6,525 nucleotides of DNA from Pseudomonadota bacterium (GTDB lineage Bacteria; Pseudomonadota; Gammaproteobacteria; Enterobacterales; Enterobacteriaceae). A model generated the notes under the pieces. It did no database searches. It saw only the letters and a list, made by a program, of their open reading frames with translations, and had not been told where the DNA came from. Position numbers and translations under genes: made by a program. Positions 1 to 5,808 of the stretch are shown piece after piece (the stretch's first letter is position 1; every line of letters begins with the position of its first letter). The DNA lies in contig JAFACP010000003.1 of the NCBI GenBank assembly GCA_023425455.1, forward strand, positions 1 through 6,525, given 5' to 3'.

Positions 1-1
1 T

Positions 2-1006
2 TTTTACTCCAACCTCCATCCTGCGTTCGCTGACAGCGTCGTGTATGCAGCCGATCGTAAAGGGACGGTGAAAGCCGTTAATGCCGATGACGGAAAAGAG
101 GTCTGGTCCGTCAATCTGGCTGAAAAAGATGGCTGGTTCTCGCGTAAGCCGGCGCTGCTCTCTGGCGGTCTGACCGTCTCCGGCGGCCATGTGTACGTGG
201 GGAGCGAAAAAGCGCAGGTTTATGCCCTGAACGCCAGCGATGGCTCTATTGCCTGGCAAACCACGGTGGCCGGTGAATCACTCTCCCGTCCGGTGGTGAG
301 CGATGGCATGGTGCTGATCCACACCAGCAACGGTCAGCTGCAGGCGCTGAACGAAGCGGATGGTCTGGTGAAATGGACCGTAAACCTCGATATGCCATCG
401 CTGTCGCTGCGTGGCGAATCCGCGCCGGCGACCGCCTTTGGCGCAGCGATTGTTGGCGGCGACAACGGTCGCGTCAGCGCTGTGCTGATGCAGCAGGGCC
501 AGATGATTTGGCAGCAGCGTATCTCCCAGGCGACCGGCTCGACTGAAATCGACCGTCTGAGCGATGTGGATACCACGCCGGTTATCGTTGACGGCGTAGT
601 CTACGCGCTGGCGTATAATGGCAACCTGACCGCGCTGGATCTGCGTAGCGGTCAGATCATGTGGAAACGCGAGCTGGGTTCGGTGAATGATTTCATCGTC
701 GATGGGAACCGCATCTATATGGTTGATCAGAATGACCGCCTGCTGGCGCTGAGCACCGACGGTGGCGTGACCCTGTGGACGCAGAGCGATCTGCTGCACC
801 GTCTGTTGACCGCTCCGGCACTGTACAACGGTAACCTGGTGGTGGGCGACAGCGAAGGCTATATGCACTGGATTGACCCGGAGAATGGCCGGTTCGTCGC
901 CCAGCAGAAAGTCGACAGTTCTGGTTTCCTGACGGATCCGGTGGTGGCTGACGGCAAACTGCTGATCCAGGCAAAAGACGGCACGCTGTACGCGATCACG
1001 CGTTAA
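2..1006 (+). CDS. bamB: Outer membrane protein assembly factor BamB, C-terminal 334 residues (5' end outside window)
   Basis: BamB is the periplasmic lipoprotein of the Bam complex. It binds BamA and helps fold beta-barrel proteins into the outer membrane. The frame is open from base 2, so the GTG at 41 is an internal Val and not a start. About 58 residues are missing, including the signal peptide and lipobox cysteine (the E. coli protein is 392 residues). The visible part is a run of PQQ-like propeller repeats, each ending in a DG/G...W strand: ADDGKEVW, ASDGSIAW, EADGLVKW, QQGQMIW, RSGQIMW, DGGVTLW, then ENGRFVAQ. This fits the 8-bladed family fold. The SLSLRGES loop (about 400-423) and the SDVDTTP loop (about 559-579) match segments reported as BamA contacts in E. 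coli. The end KDGTLYAITR and TAA at 1004 match the family C terminus. der follows after 112 bp and a terminator. Identification is from recalled similarity to E. coli BamB. Confidence 0.97.
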   Translation, partial: FYSNLHPAFADSVVYAADRKGTVKAVNADDGKEVWSVNLAEKDGWFSRKPALLSGGLTVSGGHVYVGSEKAQVYALNASDGSIAWQTTVAGESLSRPVVSDGMVLIHTSNGQLQALNEADGLVKWTVNLDMPSLSLRGESAPATAFGAAIVGGDNGRVSAVLMQQGQMIWQQRISQATGSTEIDRLSDVDTTPVIVDGVVYALAYNGNLTALDLRSGQIMWKRELGSVNDFIVDGNRIYMVDQNDRLLALSTDGGVTLWTQSDLLHRLLTAPALYNGNLVVGDSEGYMHWIDPENGRFVAQQKVDSSGFLTDPVVADGKLLIQAKDGTLYAITR

Positions 1007-1030
1007 TTACACGGCGGTTGTAGTATACTA

Positions 1031-1060
1031 AACGGCTCCTGTTAACTCAGGGGCCGTTTT
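1031..1060 (+). terminator. Intrinsic terminator after bamB
   Basis: An 11-bp stem (AACGGCTCCTG at 1031-1041 with CAGGGGCCGTT at 1048-1058) has a single T-G wobble and a 6-nt loop TTAACT, and ends in TTTT (1057-1060) followed a few bases later by TTTTT. It lies 24 bp after the bamB stop and 58 bp before der. It should reduce or end read-through from the bamB operon into der. Confidence 0.82.
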
Positions 1061-1072
1061 GACATTTTTAAA

Positions 1073-1092
1073 AACGCTGCGCGAGCGGCGTT
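1073..1092 (+). promoter_or_regulatory. GNRA-capped hairpin in the der leader
   Basis: AACGCTGC (1073-1080) pairs with GCGGCGTT (1085-1092), 8 bp with one T-G wobble, around the tetraloop GCGA, which fits the stable GNRA class. It is followed by TTATTTTG, so it could be a second weak terminator or a stabilising 5' structure. It sits 14 nt before the der Shine-Dalgarno sequence and does not cover it. The structure is seen by pairing; the role is inferred. Confidence 0.45.
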
Positions 1093-1106
1093 ATTTTGAA
1101 TTTTAT

Positions 1107-1110
1107 GAGG
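1107..1110 (+). promoter_or_regulatory. der ribosome binding site
   Basis: GAGG lies 8 nt before the ATG at 1119. It selects this ATG over the in-frame TTG at 1059, which sits inside the bamB terminator T-tract and would add 20 residues absent from known Der proteins. Confidence 0.75.
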
Positions 1111-1118
1111 CTTCAAAC

Positions 1119-2594
1119 ATGGTACCTGTGGTCGCGCTTGTCGGGCGCCCGAACGTTGGAAAATCCACTCTTTTTAACCGTTTAACACGCACCCGTGATG
1201 CGCTGGTTGCGGATTTCCCGGGGCTGACGCGTGACCGTAAGTACGGTCGTGCAGAGGTGGAAGGTCGCGAGTTCATCTGTATCGATACCGGCGGTATTGA
1301 CGGCACAGAAGACGGCGTTGAAACCCGTATGGCGGAGCAGTCTCTGCTGGCTATCGAAGAAGCAGACGTGGTGCTGTTTATGGTGGATGCCCGTGCAGGT
1401 CTGATGCCGGCGGACTCCGCGATTGCAAAACACCTGCGTTCCCGCGAAAAGCCGACCTTCCTGGTGGCCAACAAAACTGACGGCATTGATGCCGACCAGG
1501 CGATCGCTGACTTCTGGTCATTAGGGCTGGGTGATATCTATCCTATCGCAGCCTCTCACGGTCGCGGGGTCACCAGCCTGCTGGAAACCGTGCTTCTGCC
1601 GTGGGTTGACGAAGTGAATCCGCCAGAAGAGGTGGATGAAGACGCAGCGTACTGGGCGCAGTTCGAAGAGGCAGAAGAGGGCGAAGACGCGGAGCCGGAA
1701 GAGGCGTTTAACCCGCAGGATCTGCCTATCAAGCTGGCGATTGTCGGCCGTCCAAACGTTGGTAAGTCTACACTTACTAACCGAATTCTGGGTGAAGACC
1801 GCGTGGTGGTGTATGACATGCCTGGCACCACGCGTGACAGCATCTACATTCCGATGGAGCGCGATGAGCGTGAGTATGTGCTCATCGACACCGCAGGGGT
1901 ACGTAAACGTGGCAAAATCACCGATGTGGTGGAAAAATTCTCGGTGATCAAGACCCTGCGGGCGATCGAAGACGCCAACGTGGTGATGCTGGTGATCGAC
2001 GCCCGTGAAGGTATCTCCGATCAGGACCTGTCTCTGCTCGGTTTCATCCTCAATAGTGGGCGCTCACTGGTCATCGTGGTCAACAAATGGGATGGTCTCA
2101 GCAACGAGGTGAGGGAGCAGGTGAAAGAGACCCTCGATTTCCGCCTCGGCTTCATCGATTTTGCCCGCGTGCACTTTATCTCGGCGCTGCACGGCAGCGG
2201 CGTCGGTAATCTGTTTGATTCCGTACGTGAAGCGTATGACAGCTCCACCCGCCGCCAGAGTACGGCGATGCTGACCCGTATCATGAATATGGCGGCAGAA
2301 GACCATCAGCCACCGCTGGTGCGTGGCCGTCGCGTGAAGCTGAAATATGCCCATGCCGGGGGGTATAACCCGCCAATCGTGGTTATTCACGGCAACCAGG
2401 TCAAAGACCTGCCGGATTCCTACAAGCGCTACCTGATGAACTACTTCCGTAAATCACTGGATGTGATGGGCACGCCTATTCGTATCCAGTTTAAGGAAGG
2501 GGACAATCCGTTTGCCAACAAGCGCAACACGCTGACGCCAAACCAGATGCGTAAGCGTAAGCGTTTGATTAAGCACATTAAAAAGAGCAAGTAA
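1119..2594 (+). CDS. der: Ribosome assembly GTPase Der (EngA)
   Basis: Der is an essential GTPase with two G domains in tandem that acts in maturation of the 50S ribosomal subunit. The product has 491 residues (490 in E. coli). G domain 1 shows the P-loop GRPNVGKS (9-16), DTGG (56-59) and NKTD (118-121). G domain 2 shows GRPNVGKS (210-217), DTAG (257-260) and NKWD (322-325). The linker 164-196 is strongly acidic (16 D/E in 33 residues), as in enterobacterial Der. The C-terminal KH-like domain (about 385-491) contains HAGGYNPP and ends in the basic tail [13 protein letters not shown], suited to rRNA contact. The start is [13 protein letters not shown] behind GAGG. The gene follows bamB as in E. 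coli but is set off by terminators on both sides, so it probably has some transcription of its own; no convincing promoter was found in the 112-bp gap. All key motifs are intact. Confidence 0.98.
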   Translation: MVPVVALVGRPNVGKSTLFNRLTRTRDALVADFPGLTRDRKYGRAEVEGREFICIDTGGIDGTEDGVETRMAEQSLLAIEEADVVLFMVDARAGLMPADSAIAKHLRSREKPTFLVANKTDGIDADQAIADFWSLGLGDIYPIAASHGRGVTSLLETVLLPWVDEVNPPEEVDEDAAYWAQFEEAEEGEDAEPEEAFNPQDLPIKLAIVGRPNVGKSTLTNRILGEDRVVVYDMPGTTRDSIYIPMERDEREYVLIDTAGVRKRGKITDVVEKFSVIKTLRAIEDANVVMLVIDAREGISDQDLSLLGFILNSGRSLVIVVNKWDGLSNEVREQVKETLDFRLGFIDFARVHFISALHGSGVGNLFDSVREAYDSSTRRQSTAMLTRIMNMAAEDHQPPLVRGRRVKLKYAHAGGYNPPIVVIHGNQVKDLPDSYKRYLMNYFRKSLDVMGTPIRIQFKEGDNPFANKRNTLTPNQMRKRKRLIKHIKKSK

Positions 2595-2610
2595 CCCTTT
2601 GCTTATCGTT

Positions 2611-2639
2611 AAAAAACCGCGCGCGTCGCGGTTTTTTTT
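2611..2639 (+). terminator. Strong intrinsic terminator after der
   Basis: A perfect 11-bp stem (AAAAAACCGCG at 2611-2621 with CGCGGTTTTTT at 2627-2637) has a 5-nt loop CGCGT and runs into eight T's (2632-2639). It begins 17 bp after the der stop. The A6 tract on the 5' side means it could also terminate transcription on the minus strand. It separates der from the transporter unit downstream. Confidence 0.93.
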
Positions 2640-2663
2640 CGTCCGCGTAATACCGCTACCTGT

Positions 2664-2672
2664 TGGTATAAA
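2664..2672 (+). promoter_or_regulatory. Candidate extended -10 promoter for the transporter operon
   Basis: TGGTATAAA fits the extended -10 pattern TGnTATAAT with one mismatch. There is no good -35 (CGCGTA at the expected place), which an extended -10 can tolerate. It is 24 bp past the der terminator, and transcription would start near 2679, giving a leader of about 210 nt. This is a match by eye only. Confidence 0.38.
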
Positions 2673-2683
2673 GTCAATCACTA

Positions 2684-2711
2684 TTGCAGATGTGCCAAGT
2701 ATAAATCTAAT
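2684..2711 (+). promoter_or_regulatory. Alternative sigma70-like promoter candidate
   Basis: TTGCAG (2684-2689), a 16-bp spacer and TCTAAT (2706-2711, 5 of 6 to TATAAT) lie in a very AT-rich stretch: only 9 G/C among 2701-2740. A start near 2718 would give a leader of about 174 nt. The 7-bp inverted repeat ACTATTG (2680-2686) / CAATAGT (2720-2726) brackets this element and might be an operator. The -35 is weak (3 of 6). Confidence 0.33.
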
Positions 2712-2802
2712 AAACTAGACAATAGTCGAATTTTCATCTTAAAGTCCGGCCTCAGGCACTGGACAAAACGGATGCCAGGTTATCAAATGGTTAAGTCATT
2801 TT

Positions 2803-2858
2803 TCGCCGCGTGTAAAAAATCGGCCAGATACATAACTGGCTGGCGTACATCGCGGCGG
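2803..2858 (+). promoter_or_regulatory. Long structured leader hairpin upstream of the peptide transporter
   Basis: A 56-nt near-continuous hairpin. The outer arm 2803-2814 pairs with 2846-2858: one T-G wobble, CGCCGCG/CGCGGCG, a one-base bulge (T2850), then TGTA/TACA. A small internal loop (AAAAA against CG) follows. The inner arm 2820-2827 (TCGGCCAG) pairs with 2836-2843 (CTGGCTGG), with two wobbles, under the 8-nt loop ATACATAA. In total 20 pairs form, 17 of them Watson-Crick. No T-tract follows, so it is not an intrinsic terminator. It ends 24 nt before the transporter ribosome site and may act on mRNA stability, translation or protein binding. It matches no riboswitch class I recognise. 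Confidence 0.55.
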
Positions 2859-2882
2859 TTTCAGCATCACGACATACCTTTC

Positions 2883-2887
2883 GGGAG
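2883..2887 (+). promoter_or_regulatory. Ribosome binding site of the peptide transporter
   Basis: GGGAG stands 4 nt before ATG 2892, a slightly short but workable spacing. It fixes the start at MQSSVNHHES. The in-frame ATGs at 2772 and 2787 have no comparable site, and the segment they would add is basic, non-membrane and encoded across the leader hairpin. Confidence 0.65.
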
Positions 2888-2891
2888 AAAT

Positions 2892-4433
2892 ATGCAATCC
2901 TCTGTTAATCACCATGAGAGCCGCACCTTTTTCGGCCATCCTTATCCGCTCGGCGCGTTATTCTTCACCGAAATGTGGGAGCGCTTCTCGTTTTACGGTA
3001 TCCGCCCGTTACTGATCCTGTTTATGGCCGCAACCGTCTATGACGGCGGGATGGGGCTGGCGCGGGAAAACGCCTCCGCAATTGTCGGCATTTTTGCCGG
3101 GACGATGTACCTCGCCGCGCTGCCGGGCGGCTGGCTGGCAGATAACTGGCTCGGCCAGCAAAGAGCCGTGTGGTATGGCTCTCTGCTGATCGCCCTCGGT
3201 CATCTGTCGATTGCCCTCTCCGCCGTGCTGGGCAATAACCTGTTCTTTATCGGCCTGATGTTTATTGTGCTGGGCTCGGGTCTGTTCAAAACCTGTATCT
3301 CGGTCATGGTTGGAACGCTGTATAAAAAAGGCGATGCGCGTCGTGACGGCGGTTTCTCGCTGTTCTATATGGGCATCAATATGGGGTCGTTTATTGCGCC
3401 GCTGATTTCGGGCTGGCTGATTAACACGCACGGCTGGCACTGGGGCTTTGGTATCGGCGGGATCGGGATGCTGGTGGCATTGATCATCTTTCGCCTGTTC
3501 GCCGTGCCGGCCATGAAACACTACGACAGCGAAGTGGGGCTGGATTCAACCTGGAACAGCCCGGTCGCGAAGAAAAACGGCGTTGGAGCCTGGCTGCTGG
3601 CGCTGGCGGCGGGTGTGGCCGTGATGGTCACGCTGATTGCTCAGGGGGTGATGGTGGTAAACCCGGTCGCGGTCGCCAGCATGCTGGTTTACGTGATTGC
3701 GGCCTCCGTCGCACTCTACTTCATTTATCTGTTCGTGTTTGCCGGTCTGAGTCGCAAAGAGCGCGCCAGGCTGCTGGTCTGCTTTATCCTGCTGGTTTCT
3801 GCTGCGTTTTTCTGGTCTGCTTTTGAGCAAAAACCAACCTCGTTCAACCTGTTTGCCAATGACTACACCAATCGCACAATCGGTGACTTCGAGATCCCGG
3901 CGGTATGGTTCCAGTCGGTCAACGCACTGTTCATTATTCTGCTGGCGCCGGTATTCAGCTGGGCATGGCCGAAGCTTGCCAGCATGAATATCCGTCCGGG
4001 CAGTATCACCAAGTTCGTTATCGGCATTCTCTGCGCGGCGGCCGGTTTTGGCCTGATGATGCTGGCGGCGCAGCAGGTTCTCAATAACGGCGGCGCGGGC
4101 GTATCGCCGTTCTGGCTGGTGGGCAGTATTCTGATGCTGACGCTCGGTGAGCTGTGCCTGAGTCCGATTGGCCTGGCCACCATGACGTTGCTGGCCCCGG
4201 AAAGAATGCGCGGTCAGATGATGGGGCTGTGGTTCTGCGCCAGCGCGCTGGGCAACCTGGCGGCGGGGCTGATCGGCGGTCACGTGAAGGCCGATCAGCT
4301 GGATATGCTGCCGGATCTCTTCGCCCGCTGCTCCATTGCGCTGCTGATCTGTGCTGCCGTACTGATCGTCCTCATTGTGCCGGTACGCCGGATGCTGGAA
4401 AATACCCGGACACAACCGGCCGCTAATGCCTGA
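2892..4433 (+). CDS. POT/PTR2-family proton-coupled peptide transporter
   Basis: An inner-membrane symporter of the POT (PTR2) branch of the major facilitator superfamily; members import di- and tripeptides with protons. The product has 513 residues, normal for bacterial POTs, with many hydrophobic segments consistent with 12-14 helices. Helix 1 carries the ExxER motif (E27, E30, R31, then FSFYG) needed for proton coupling in studied members. GGWLADNWLGQ (79-89) fits the first PTR2 signature, and FSLFYMGINMGSF (155-167) fits the second exactly. K133 corresponds to the helix-4 lysine, E312 lies in FWSAFEQ, and GELCLSPIGL (419-428) carries the helix-10 glutamate E420. The usual Lys-Pro-Asn after the helix-4 glycines is K-T-C here (133-135). 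The gene has its own leader and promoter region and probably heads an operon with the oxidoreductase 62 bp downstream. It is not one of DtpA-D by sequence that I recognise, so no symbol is given. Family call is firm; substrate is inferred. Confidence 0.93.
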   Translation: MQSSVNHHESRTFFGHPYPLGALFFTEMWERFSFYGIRPLLILFMAATVYDGGMGLARENASAIVGIFAGTMYLAALPGGWLADNWLGQQRAVWYGSLLIALGHLSIALSAVLGNNLFFIGLMFIVLGSGLFKTCISVMVGTLYKKGDARRDGGFSLFYMGINMGSFIAPLISGWLINTHGWHWGFGIGGIGMLVALIIFRLFAVPAMKHYDSEVGLDSTWNSPVAKKNGVGAWLLALAAGVAVMVTLIAQGVMVVNPVAVASMLVYVIAASVALYFIYLFVFAGLSRKERARLLVCFILLVSAAFFWSAFEQKPTSFNLFANDYTNRTIGDFEIPAVWFQSVNALFIILLAPVFSWAWPKLASMNIRPGSITKFVIGILCAAAGFGLMMLAAQQVLNNGGAGVSPFWLVGSILMLTLGELCLSPIGLATMTLLAPERMRGQMMGLWFCASALGNLAAGLIGGHVKADQLDMLPDLFARCSIALLICAAVLIVLIVPVRRMLENTRTQPAANA

Positions 4434-4448
4434 CAGACCTCGTTTTTA

Positions 4449-4471
4449 CCGGGGCAGGCGTTATGCTCCGG
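4449..4471 (+). promoter_or_regulatory. Intergenic hairpin between transporter and oxidoreductase
   Basis: CCGGGGCA (4449-4456) pairs with TGCTCCGG (4464-4471), 8 bp with one G-T wobble, around a 7-nt loop. It is followed by CAATTTCTT, a poor T-tract, so it could be a weak terminator or a processing or stability element that sets different expression of the two genes. It ends 13 nt before the next ribosome site. Confidence 0.45.
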
Positions 4472-4495
4472 CAATTTCTTCGATGAGGGAAAACG

Positions 4496-5536
4496 ATGCG
4501 GTTAGGGTTTGTCGGTCTTGGCGCGGTGGTTGAAACGGCTTACCTGCCCGCCTTACGACAGTTCTCCGGCGAGCACATTAGCTGCGTCGGGTTTGACGTT
4601 CACCCCGCCAGGCGGCCTGAAGGCATCAGGCGTTGTGCATCACTTGCGGAACTGCTTTCTCAGCCTCTTGATACCCTGTTTATTACCACCGCGTCCCTGC
4701 ACCACCTGGCGGTGCTTGAGCAGGCGCTGGCCTCGCCCGTGGCGCGGATTGTGGTCGAAAAGCCGATTGTCGCCACCCTGGCCCAAATTAAGCAACTGAA
4801 AGCGCTGCTGGCGCAGCCCGGCGTCGCATCGCGCGTGCTGGCGCTCGATCACTGGATGGCGCGCACCGGGATAGTGACGCAGGGGCTGGTCAGTGACATC
4901 GCCGATATTGTCCGTATTGAAGGCTTTTTGCAGGAGCCAAGCGGCTACAACGCTGCCGGGGAACCCGTCGCGCTCAACTTCGCCACCGGTGAAGCGGATA
5001 CGCGGGAGCTGCGTCATCCGGATGGCGTGATCCTGGATATTGGCACTCACGTGCTGGCGATGATGCGTGAAACGGTACGCCATCCGGACGGTAATGGCAG
5101 CATCGCTTTGCAGGTGGTGACCGCCCGGGATCGGTTGGGCCGCGATATCGCGAAAGGGGATCTGACGACGGCGGAAGGAGAGGCGCATCTTCAGGGGCAT
5201 ATTCACGGCGTGCCGGTGGATATCTGGCTCAACAAATACGCCGGCCCTGCGGGCGGGCAAAAAGGGCTACGGCTCTATTTACGCGACGGGCGGATTATCA
5301 GCCACGACCGGCAGGGTGCAGAAGATGTGCTGGAGTGTATCGATGGCGATGGTCGTCAACGCTGGAGCATTGCAGGCACGATCTACGAGCGCTGTCTGGC
5401 AGGCCATATTCTGGGGGCTGGCAGCCTGTTTGAACGCCAGCCGCAGGAGGTGAGCCGCACAACGCAGCGCCGGCTGGAAGAGGTTGAGCTGCTGCTGACT
5501 TTGCAGCAACAGTTGCGTGGCCCGCACCCACTGTAG
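4496..5536 (+). CDS. Gfo/Idh/MocA-family NAD(P)-dependent oxidoreductase
   Basis: A cytoplasmic dehydrogenase-type protein of 346 residues, the usual family size (330-390). Members oxidise or reduce sugars, inositols and related compounds. The N-terminal Rossmann domain opens MRLGFVGLGAVVETAYLPAL; the loop is GLGAVV, so the third small residue of GxGxx(G/A) is Val12. Asp34 ends the second strand (VGFDVHP), which favours NAD over NADP. The family motif EKP is present (88-90, catalytic-type K89), followed by LDHWMAR (117-123) and DIGTH (181-185), matching the conserved DxGxH with D181 and H185. Start: ATG with GAGGGA 7 nt upstream. It lies 62 bp after the transporter on the same strand and ends 45 bp before yfgJ, which suggests co-transcription with the transporter and possibly read-through into yfgJ. 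I do not recognise a characterised orthologue; reaction and substrate are unknown. Confidence 0.87.
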   Translation: MRLGFVGLGAVVETAYLPALRQFSGEHISCVGFDVHPARRPEGIRRCASLAELLSQPLDTLFITTASLHHLAVLEQALASPVARIVVEKPIVATLAQIKQLKALLAQPGVASRVLALDHWMARTGIVTQGLVSDIADIVRIEGFLQEPSGYNAAGEPVALNFATGEADTRELRHPDGVILDIGTHVLAMMRETVRHPDGNGSIALQVVTARDRLGRDIAKGDLTTAEGEAHLQGHIHGVPVDIWLNKYAGPAGGQKGLRLYLRDGRIISHDRQGAEDVLECIDGDGRQRWSIAGTIYERCLAGHILGAGSLFERQPQEVSRTTQRRLEEVELLLTLQQQLRGPHPL

Positions 5537-5581
5537 CGTGATAACATCCGCGCATCGCCAGATGCTTTTAAAGGAGTCACG

Positions 5582-5797
5582 ATGTCGATTACCTGCCCGG
5601 ATTGCCATGCAGCGCTGGAGCCGCAAAACGGCGTGGCGCATTGCGAGAACTGCCACAACGATATTGCCCTTCAGGCGCGTTGTCCCGAGTGTCATCAGCC
5701 GCTTCAGGTGCTGAAAGCCTGCGGCGCGGTGGATTACTTCTGCCAGAACGGCCACGGTTTGATCTCGAAAAAGCGGGTGGAATTTGTGCCGGTTTAA
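5582..5797 (+). CDS. yfgJ: YfgJ-family double zinc-ribbon protein
   Basis: A 71-residue protein of unknown function, the same length as E. coli YfgJ. Cysteines come in zinc-knuckle pairs: C5/C8, C21/C24, C34/C37, then C47, C54 and H58, enough ligands for two zinc ions, as modelled for E. coli YfgJ. The second half (from [14 protein letters not shown] on) reads almost as in E. coli from memory, while the first 30 residues differ more. ATG has a strong AAGGAG 5 nt upstream. The extended -10-like TGATAACAT (5539-5547) in the preceding gap could give it its own weak promoter. Its stop overlaps that of convergent xseA. No DNA-binding or enzyme motif is visible beyond the zinc ribbons, so the role may be nucleic-acid or protein binding, which is conjecture. 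Confidence 0.93.
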   Translation: MSITCPDCHAALEPQNGVAHCENCHNDIALQARCPECHQPLQVLKACGAVDYFCQNGHGLISKKRVEFVPV

Positions 5798-5808
5798 TCT
5801 GGCTTTTT
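5788..5808 (+). terminator. Weak intrinsic terminator overlapping the yfgJ stop
   Basis: GCCGG (5788-5792) pairs with CTGGC (5799-5803), 5 bp with one G-T wobble and a 6-nt loop TTTAAT that contains the stop codon. TTTTTCTT follows at once. The stem is short. On the minus strand the wobble becomes an A-C mismatch and no T-tract follows, so it would serve only yfgJ, with the RNA ending inside the xseA coding region. Confidence 0.4.

Noticed and set aside
278..868. Minus-strand open frame (196 codons) inside bamB
   Set aside because: Antisense to clear BamB propeller repeats; low-complexity His/Gln/Arg composition typical of a shadow.
1024..1029. TATACT, a -10-like hexamer before der
   Set aside because: The -35 region is poor (CGTTAA), there is no TGn extension, and transcription would start inside the bamB terminator stem.
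1059..1064. Perfect -35 hexamer TTGACA upstream of der
   Set aside because: At 15-19 bp downstream there is only GC-rich hairpin sequence and no -10-like hexamer.
1059..1118. A 20-residue extension of Der from TTG 1059
   Set aside because: The TTG lies in the terminator T-tract, and the added residues are not part of known Der. ATG 1119 with GAGG gives the family length.
2690..2704. Tiny leader peptide ATG TGC CAA GTA TAA upstream of the transporter
   Set aside because: Only four codons, no ribosome site and probably overlapping the promoter region.
2772..2891. A 40-residue N-terminal extension of the transporter from ATG 2772 (or 2787)
   Set aside because: It has no ribosome site, is basic and not membrane-like, covers the leader hairpin, and POT proteins normally begin shortly before the ExxER helix. 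ATG 2892 with GGGAG is the better start.
3546..4415. Long open frame (289 codons) on the minus strand opposite the transporter
   Set aside because: It is antisense to a gene with intact family motifs. Its composition is Gln/Arg/His-rich, typical of the shadow of a hydrophobic high-GC gene, with no recognisable motif.
4640..5260. Minus-strand open frame (206 codons) opposite the oxidoreductase
   Set aside because: Shadow frame of a well-supported gene; no motif and no promoter or ribosome site identified.
2595..5581. Mobile-element origin of the cassette (IS ends, direct repeats, integrase, tRNA)
   Set aside because: No transposase or integrase, no tRNA edge and no flanking direct repeats were seen, and coding GC looks like that of the neighbours.
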